Shown here: positions 6,867-9,716 of the stretch, in pieces | Layout of the letters: each line of letters begins with the position of its first letter | Numbering within the stretch: position 1 is the stretch's first letter | NCBI GenBank assembly: GCA_029261305.1 | Contig: JAJDBO010000181.1 | Coordinates: forward strand, 1-9,716 | Direction: 5' to 3' | DNA length: 9,716 nucleotides | From: Nitrospirales bacterium | GTDB lineage: Bacteria; Nitrospirota; Nitrospiria; Nitrospirales; UBA8639 | Program-made: the position numbers and the translations under genes | The notes under the pieces: model-generated | What the model saw: the letters and a program-made list of their open reading frames with translations, nothing else | What the model was told of the DNA's origin: nothing | The model's database searches: none

Positions 6867-6899
6867 GAACCCTCTTCTTCAACTATAAGAAGAGGGTTC
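6867..6899 (-). terminator. Strong 13-bp hairpin downstream of the first HEAT gene
   Basis: GAACCCTCTTCTT and AAGAAGAGGGTTC pair perfectly around a 7-nt loop, beginning 27 nt past the stop of the minus-strand HEAT gene and upstream of the double-amber frame. The place and strength suit a transcription terminator, but there is no clear U-run on the minus strand (AGGTTAG follows), so an RNA-stabilising 3' hairpin is also possible. Confidence 0.6.
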
Positions 6900-6926
6900 G
6901 TTTCTGAAGAAGGTATCTGTCCTGGC

Positions 6927-8039
6927 TCACATAATTTGGTAATCCAGATCGATCATTTTTGTGGCAACATTCGCGGCGTCTCTGAGTTCTTGCATTTCTT
7001 TTGAGTTGTCTCGAATTAACCAAATTTTGATGTTGAGCTGTTCAATGGGGGCTACGGATTTATCGTTCCGCAGTTTGCTAATGGACCAGACGACTTCGGT
7101 GAGCACAGGGAAATCAATGTCTGAGGACTCATCCATGTCTTCGAGGTTGCGATTTAAGTAATCGAGAAGAGGCGGGGTAATGGCTGGATCCCCGCTATGT
7201 GCTCCAATTAGACCGAGACCCTTGGCTGCGGCTGCCTGAATTTTCGATTTCTTTGAGGTCACGAAGATGTCCGTCAAGATGGGAGTAGCGGAACTGCCTA
7301 TTCCGGCAAGGGCGATGATGGCGGCTTCGGCGTATTCGGCATTTTCATCCTGAGCCAATGTAATGAGATGAGGAATGGTTTCTTTGGATTGAACTTTTGA
7401 AAGGGTGGAAAGAATTCGAAGCTTTCGGGCTTTCGACGTTTTGGGATTTTCTAGTAGCGTGGCGAGCCGATTCGTGTGACCCCATTCCGTAGCGGCCATG
7501 ATGGGAAAGTCGAAAATTTCCAGCTTGAGTTTAAGTTGGCTCATGGCATATTCCCCAGATTTTTTTGCCTTGGCTTTTTGGGCCGCCGCATAAGCATCCT
7601 CAAAGTCCGTGCGGGTTTCTTTGTACCACCCTAAGTCTTGCCCCTCGACTCGATAATTAAATAAACAGGCGGGCCCTCTCCATAGCCGAGATGGGGAATC
7701 AGCCAGTTCGGCATCGCCTCCTGATCGGGTCGTCCCTTTCCAGCGTTTCTGTTCCTCACATTTGACCAAAAATTCCGCGTCATGCGCAGCCTTTCGGTCT
7801 GTGACAATGGTGTAGCCAAGCTCTTCCATTCTTGACTGAATGAGTGTGACGAGGTCGTCGGATGGAATCTTGCCGTCTTCCGTGAGTGCCAACACGTTGA
7901 GATACACCGTTTGAATTTTTTCAAGTTTGGTTCGTTGCTCTGGGTTAATGTGGGACCGTCGAGCCGAACTGTCTGTCGCTAGTCCGAAGATGACTAGGCA
8001 GGCACATACCAACATTCCTTTTGTACTCTTCGTCATCAT
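6927..8039 (-). CDS. Exported HEAT-repeat protein, copy 1
   Basis: This 370-residue protein has a signal peptide (hydrophobic MLVCACLVIFGLA, likely cleaved after SSA26 before RRSH). Residues about 30-180 form a domain I cannot name, with VYLNVLALTE, MEELGYTIVTDR and the block GGDAELADSPSRLWRGPACL (107-126). Cys94 and Cys125 are both conserved in the paralogue and could form a disulfide in the periplasm. Residues about 186-320 are alpha-helical HEAT or armadillo-type repeats (AEAAIIALAGIGSSA, IQAAAAKGLGLIG), and a conserved helical tail follows. HEAT repeats usually bind proteins; the partner is unknown. The ribosome binding site AGGAGG (8044-8049) is 4 nt from the first ATG and 7 nt from the second (8036), so translation may begin at the second methionine. 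It lies 130 nt downstream of copy 2 on the same strand. The stop is TGA. Confidence 0.8.
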   Translation of the reverse strand: MMTKSTKGMLVCACLVIFGLATDSSARRSHINPEQRTKLEKIQTVYLNVLALTEDGKIPSDDLVTLIQSRMEELGYTIVTDRKAAHDAEFLVKCEEQKRWKGTTRSGGDAELADSPSRLWRGPACLFNYRVEGQDLGWYKETRTDFEDAYAAAQKAKAKKSGEYAMSQLKLKLEIFDFPIMAATEWGHTNRLATLLENPKTSKARKLRILSTLSKVQSKETIPHLITLAQDENAEYAEAAIIALAGIGSSATPILTDIFVTSKKSKIQAAAAKGLGLIGAHSGDPAITPPLLDYLNRNLEDMDESSDIDFPVLTEVVWSISKLRNDKSVAPIEQLNIKIWLIRDNSKEMQELRDAANVATKMIDLDYQIM

Positions 8040-8169
8040 GAGGCCTCCTAAACGGGCTTGGGTCTATTACGAGGATGGCGATGGATAAATAAAAATCTTG
8101 CGGACTTAGTTACTGCAACCATCGGCGACCAATTTCCCAGTAGTTGAGTAGATTTCATTGTCATAAATA

Positions 8170-9270
8170 TTAGCTGACATGGCCATCAAGATCCAGTTGC
8201 TTATAAGTCCAATTTGCGGCTTCGCGGAGATCGGTCATGGCCTGTGAATTATCATAGATGAGCCACACCTTGCTATTTAACTCTGCCATCGGTTCAAGGG
8301 AGTTCTCATCACGCAGCTTGCCGAGTGACCAAACGACCTCTGTCAAGACTGGGAAATTTATGTCTGCTGAGGTTTTCATGGTTTTCAAGACGGTCTTCAG
8401 GTACTCCAGAAGTGGAGGAATGGCCGATGGATTTCCACTCGATCCTGCCACATCTCCTAAAGCCTTGGCAGCGGCGGCTTGAATTTCTGGCTGTGGAGAG
8501 TTTTGGAATAAATTAATGAGCGTGGGAATGGAATCCTCACCGACTCCTTTGAGTGCCTCAATGGCTTCTTGAGCCAAGTCTTTTTGCTTCATGATCTCTG
8601 TCAAATGTGGAAGAGCCTCGGTGGCTCCCAAGTGACTCAACGAGGAAAGAATCTTTAGTTTTCGAAGATTGGAAGTATTTGTGGCATCTAAGAGATTGAG
8701 GAGTCGTTGGGGTTGTCCCCATTCCGCCATGATTAAGACGGGAAAATCATAATTGAATAGCTGTGTCGTTAATTGTTCCAAGGCAAAGACCCCAGAATTC
8801 TTGGCCCCGGCCGCTTTGGCCGCTGCGAAGGGATCTTCAAACGAGGTTCGAATTTCTTTGTACCATCCCAGGCTCTTTCCACCCAGAAGATACGTGAATA
8901 AACAGGCCGGCCCTTTCCAGAGTCTGGATGGAGCATCAGCGAGTTCCGCGTCCCCTCCCTGAGAGGTTGTTCCCGCCCAGGTCTTTCGTTCTTCACATTT
9001 GACCCGAAACTCCACATCGTGGGGTTCTGTTCGATCGGTGACAAGGGTATATCCAACCTCCCCGAGTCGTTGAGTGACGACTTCTTCCAACCTGGATTTG
9101 TTTCCGGGTCCCTTTTCAGTTAAGGCTAAGACTGTGACCAATACCGTTTGGGTTTGGGCGAGTTGACCCTTTTGTTCGGAAGTCAGATGGGTTCGTCTGG
9201 CGAAACTGTCAGAGTTGTCCAAAATGCACAGGGCAAAGAGAATACAGGTGAGGATCGACCATTTATTCAT
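8170..9270 (-). CDS. Exported HEAT-repeat protein, copy 2
   Basis: This protein has 366 residues from the ATG at 9270. An ATG further upstream at 9309 would add 13 residues, but the AAGGAGG site at 9277-9283 lies 6 nt before 9270, and starting there gives a standard signal peptide (MNKWSILTCILFALCILDN, cleavage likely after SFA24 before RRTH). The protein is collinear with its neighbour over its whole length: VLALTE, GYTLVTDR, KCEERKTWAGTTSQGGDAEL, WKGPACLFTY, LGWYKE and FEDPFAA, then HEAT repeats (IQAAAAKALGDVAGS) and the tail VLTEVVWSLGKLRDE. Cys92 and Cys123 match the cysteines of copy 1. The two are diverged tandem duplicates, probably both periplasmic and perhaps co-transcribed. The role is unknown. 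The stop is TAA. Confidence 0.82.
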   Translation of the reverse strand: MNKWSILTCILFALCILDNSDSFARRTHLTSEQKGQLAQTQTVLVTVLALTEKGPGNKSRLEEVVTQRLGEVGYTLVTDRTEPHDVEFRVKCEERKTWAGTTSQGGDAELADAPSRLWKGPACLFTYLLGGKSLGWYKEIRTSFEDPFAAAKAAGAKNSGVFALEQLTTQLFNYDFPVLIMAEWGQPQRLLNLLDATNTSNLRKLKILSSLSHLGATEALPHLTEIMKQKDLAQEAIEALKGVGEDSIPTLINLFQNSPQPEIQAAAAKALGDVAGSSGNPSAIPPLLEYLKTVLKTMKTSADINFPVLTEVVWSLGKLRDENSLEPMAELNSKVWLIYDNSQAMTDLREAANWTYKQLDLDGHVS

Positions 9271-9276
9271 AGAAAG

Positions 9277-9283
9277 CCTCCTT
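9277..9283 (-). promoter_or_regulatory. Ribosome binding site fixing the start of HEAT copy 2
   Basis: AAGGAGG on the minus strand is 6 nt before the ATG at 9270, which favours this start over the longer frame beginning at 9309. The remaining 5' region, up to about 9514, has no convincing gene; a TTGACA at 9348-9353 lacks a good partner -10. Confidence 0.7.
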
Positions 9284-9514
9284 TTTGCCTGGTGAGACCA
9301 CGGCATCATGGGTGGCTGTTGGGAGTGGCTGTGATGAACAAGAAAAATGTCAAACGCTTTGTAGAGGTCGGATGAAAATTAAAATTCCTCAAATTTTTCA
9401 GCCGCCTTTGGATATTTCACTATACTCCTCTGTGGAAAATGACGGCAACTTTTGGAGAACCGCCTTCGATTTTTGCCTCATAAATGATAGAGGTCTCATG
9501 GATTTTCAGTTGAG

Positions 9515-9543
9515 TTGAATGGGTGGCCAGCACAGGATATACT
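9515..9543 (+). promoter_or_regulatory. Promoter of proC, probably giving a leaderless mRNA
   Basis: TTGAAT (9515-9520), a 17-nt spacer and TATACT (9538-9543, 5 of 6 consensus bases) form a good sigma-70-type promoter. Transcription would begin about 6-8 nt after the -10, near 9549-9551, only 2-4 nt before the proC ATG. This fits the lack of a Shine-Dalgarno sequence before that ATG. Confidence 0.5.
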
Positions 9544-9552
9544 CGCCCGGTT

Positions 9553-9716
9553 ATGCTCAAAAATAAAAAAATTTCCATTATTGGTTCAGGAAATATCGCC
9601 GAAGCCTTGGTGTCTGGATTGATGAAAGGCCGGGTGGTGTTACCATCGAACATCTTTGCCACGGATGTTTCTGAGCAGCGTCGGCACCTGTTCAAAACTC
9701 GGTACGGGGTTCGAGT
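9553..9716 (+). CDS. proC: Pyrroline-5-carboxylate reductase, N-terminal fragment
   Basis: 54 codons are visible before the window ends. The peptide begins MLKNKKISIIGSGNIAEALV, a beta strand followed by the dinucleotide-binding loop G11-S-G-N-I-A typical of ProC, then LMKGRVVLPSNIFATDVSEQ with Asp38 at the end of the second Rossmann strand. ProC reduces 1-pyrroline-5-carboxylate to L-proline with NAD(P)H in the cytoplasm, the last step of proline synthesis. The ATG at 9553 fits the usual start of the family. An in-frame GTG at 9523 is possible but falls inside the promoter spacer and would add ten residues not typical of ProC. The C-terminal catalytic domain is outside the window. Confidence 0.85.
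   Translation, partial: MLKNKKISIIGSGNIAEALVSGLMKGRVVLPSNIFATDVSEQRRHLFKTRYGVR

Noticed and set aside
9348..9353. Perfect TTGACA on the minus strand upstream of HEAT copy 2
   Set aside because: No acceptable -10 element is found at 16-18 nt spacing, so it is not called as a promoter.
9428..9472. Short frames such as a 14-codon plus-strand peptide and a 27-codon minus-strand peptide upstream of proC
   Set aside because: They lack ribosome binding sites and are too short to judge without comparison to relatives.
9420..9695. 91-codon minus-strand frame opposite proC
   Set aside because: It lies antisense to the clear ProC N-terminus and has no ribosome binding site or recognisable motif.

Overview
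The window looks like chromosomal DNA of a diderm (Gram-negative) bacterium. Base composition is balanced and genes are closely packed. Many products are lipoproteins or carry signal peptides. The mix of a DUF4301 protein, an LPP20/LpoB/COG3014 lipoprotein cluster and secreted HEAT-repeat paralogues made me think of Nitrospira or a relative (Nitrospirota). That is an impression from family content, not a search result. No tRNA, rRNA, CRISPR array, insertion sequence or phage gene was seen.

Layout. 1-2150, minus strand: the first 28 codons of a gene that is probably acetyl-CoA synthetase, a complete DUF4301 gene, and a 56-residue GTG-started gene that could encode a ribbon-helix-helix-like protein. 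2151-2362: a divergent intergenic region with an inverted repeat and a good sigma-70-type promoter facing right. 2363-6279, plus strand: a compact four-gene operon (LPP20 lipoprotein, LpoB-like lipoprotein, COG3014-like TPR protein, larger LPP20-like lipoprotein) with gaps of 17 and 14 nt and a 14-nt overlap. 6287-6793, minus strand, convergent with the operon: one continuous reading frame encoding a signal peptide and a helical secreted protein, interrupted by two in-frame TAG codons. 6867-6899: a 13-bp perfect hairpin. 6927-9270, minus strand: two tandem paralogous exported HEAT-repeat proteins. 9553 to the end, plus strand: the start of proC, with a promoter placed so close to the ATG that the mRNA is probably leaderless.

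How the genes relate. The four operon products share export signals and mostly lipobox cysteines, so they probably act together at the periplasmic face of the envelope. LpoB homologues stimulate peptidoglycan synthases in enterobacteria, and LPP20-type lipoproteins occur in outer-membrane and flagellar-ring assemblies. The actual job of this cluster is unknown. The HEAT pair is also exported and came from one duplication. The strongest observations are the double-amber frame at 6287-6793, the lipoprotein operon (whose LpoB lacks the long tether known from E. coli), the leaderless proC arrangement, and the small gene beside a possible operator.
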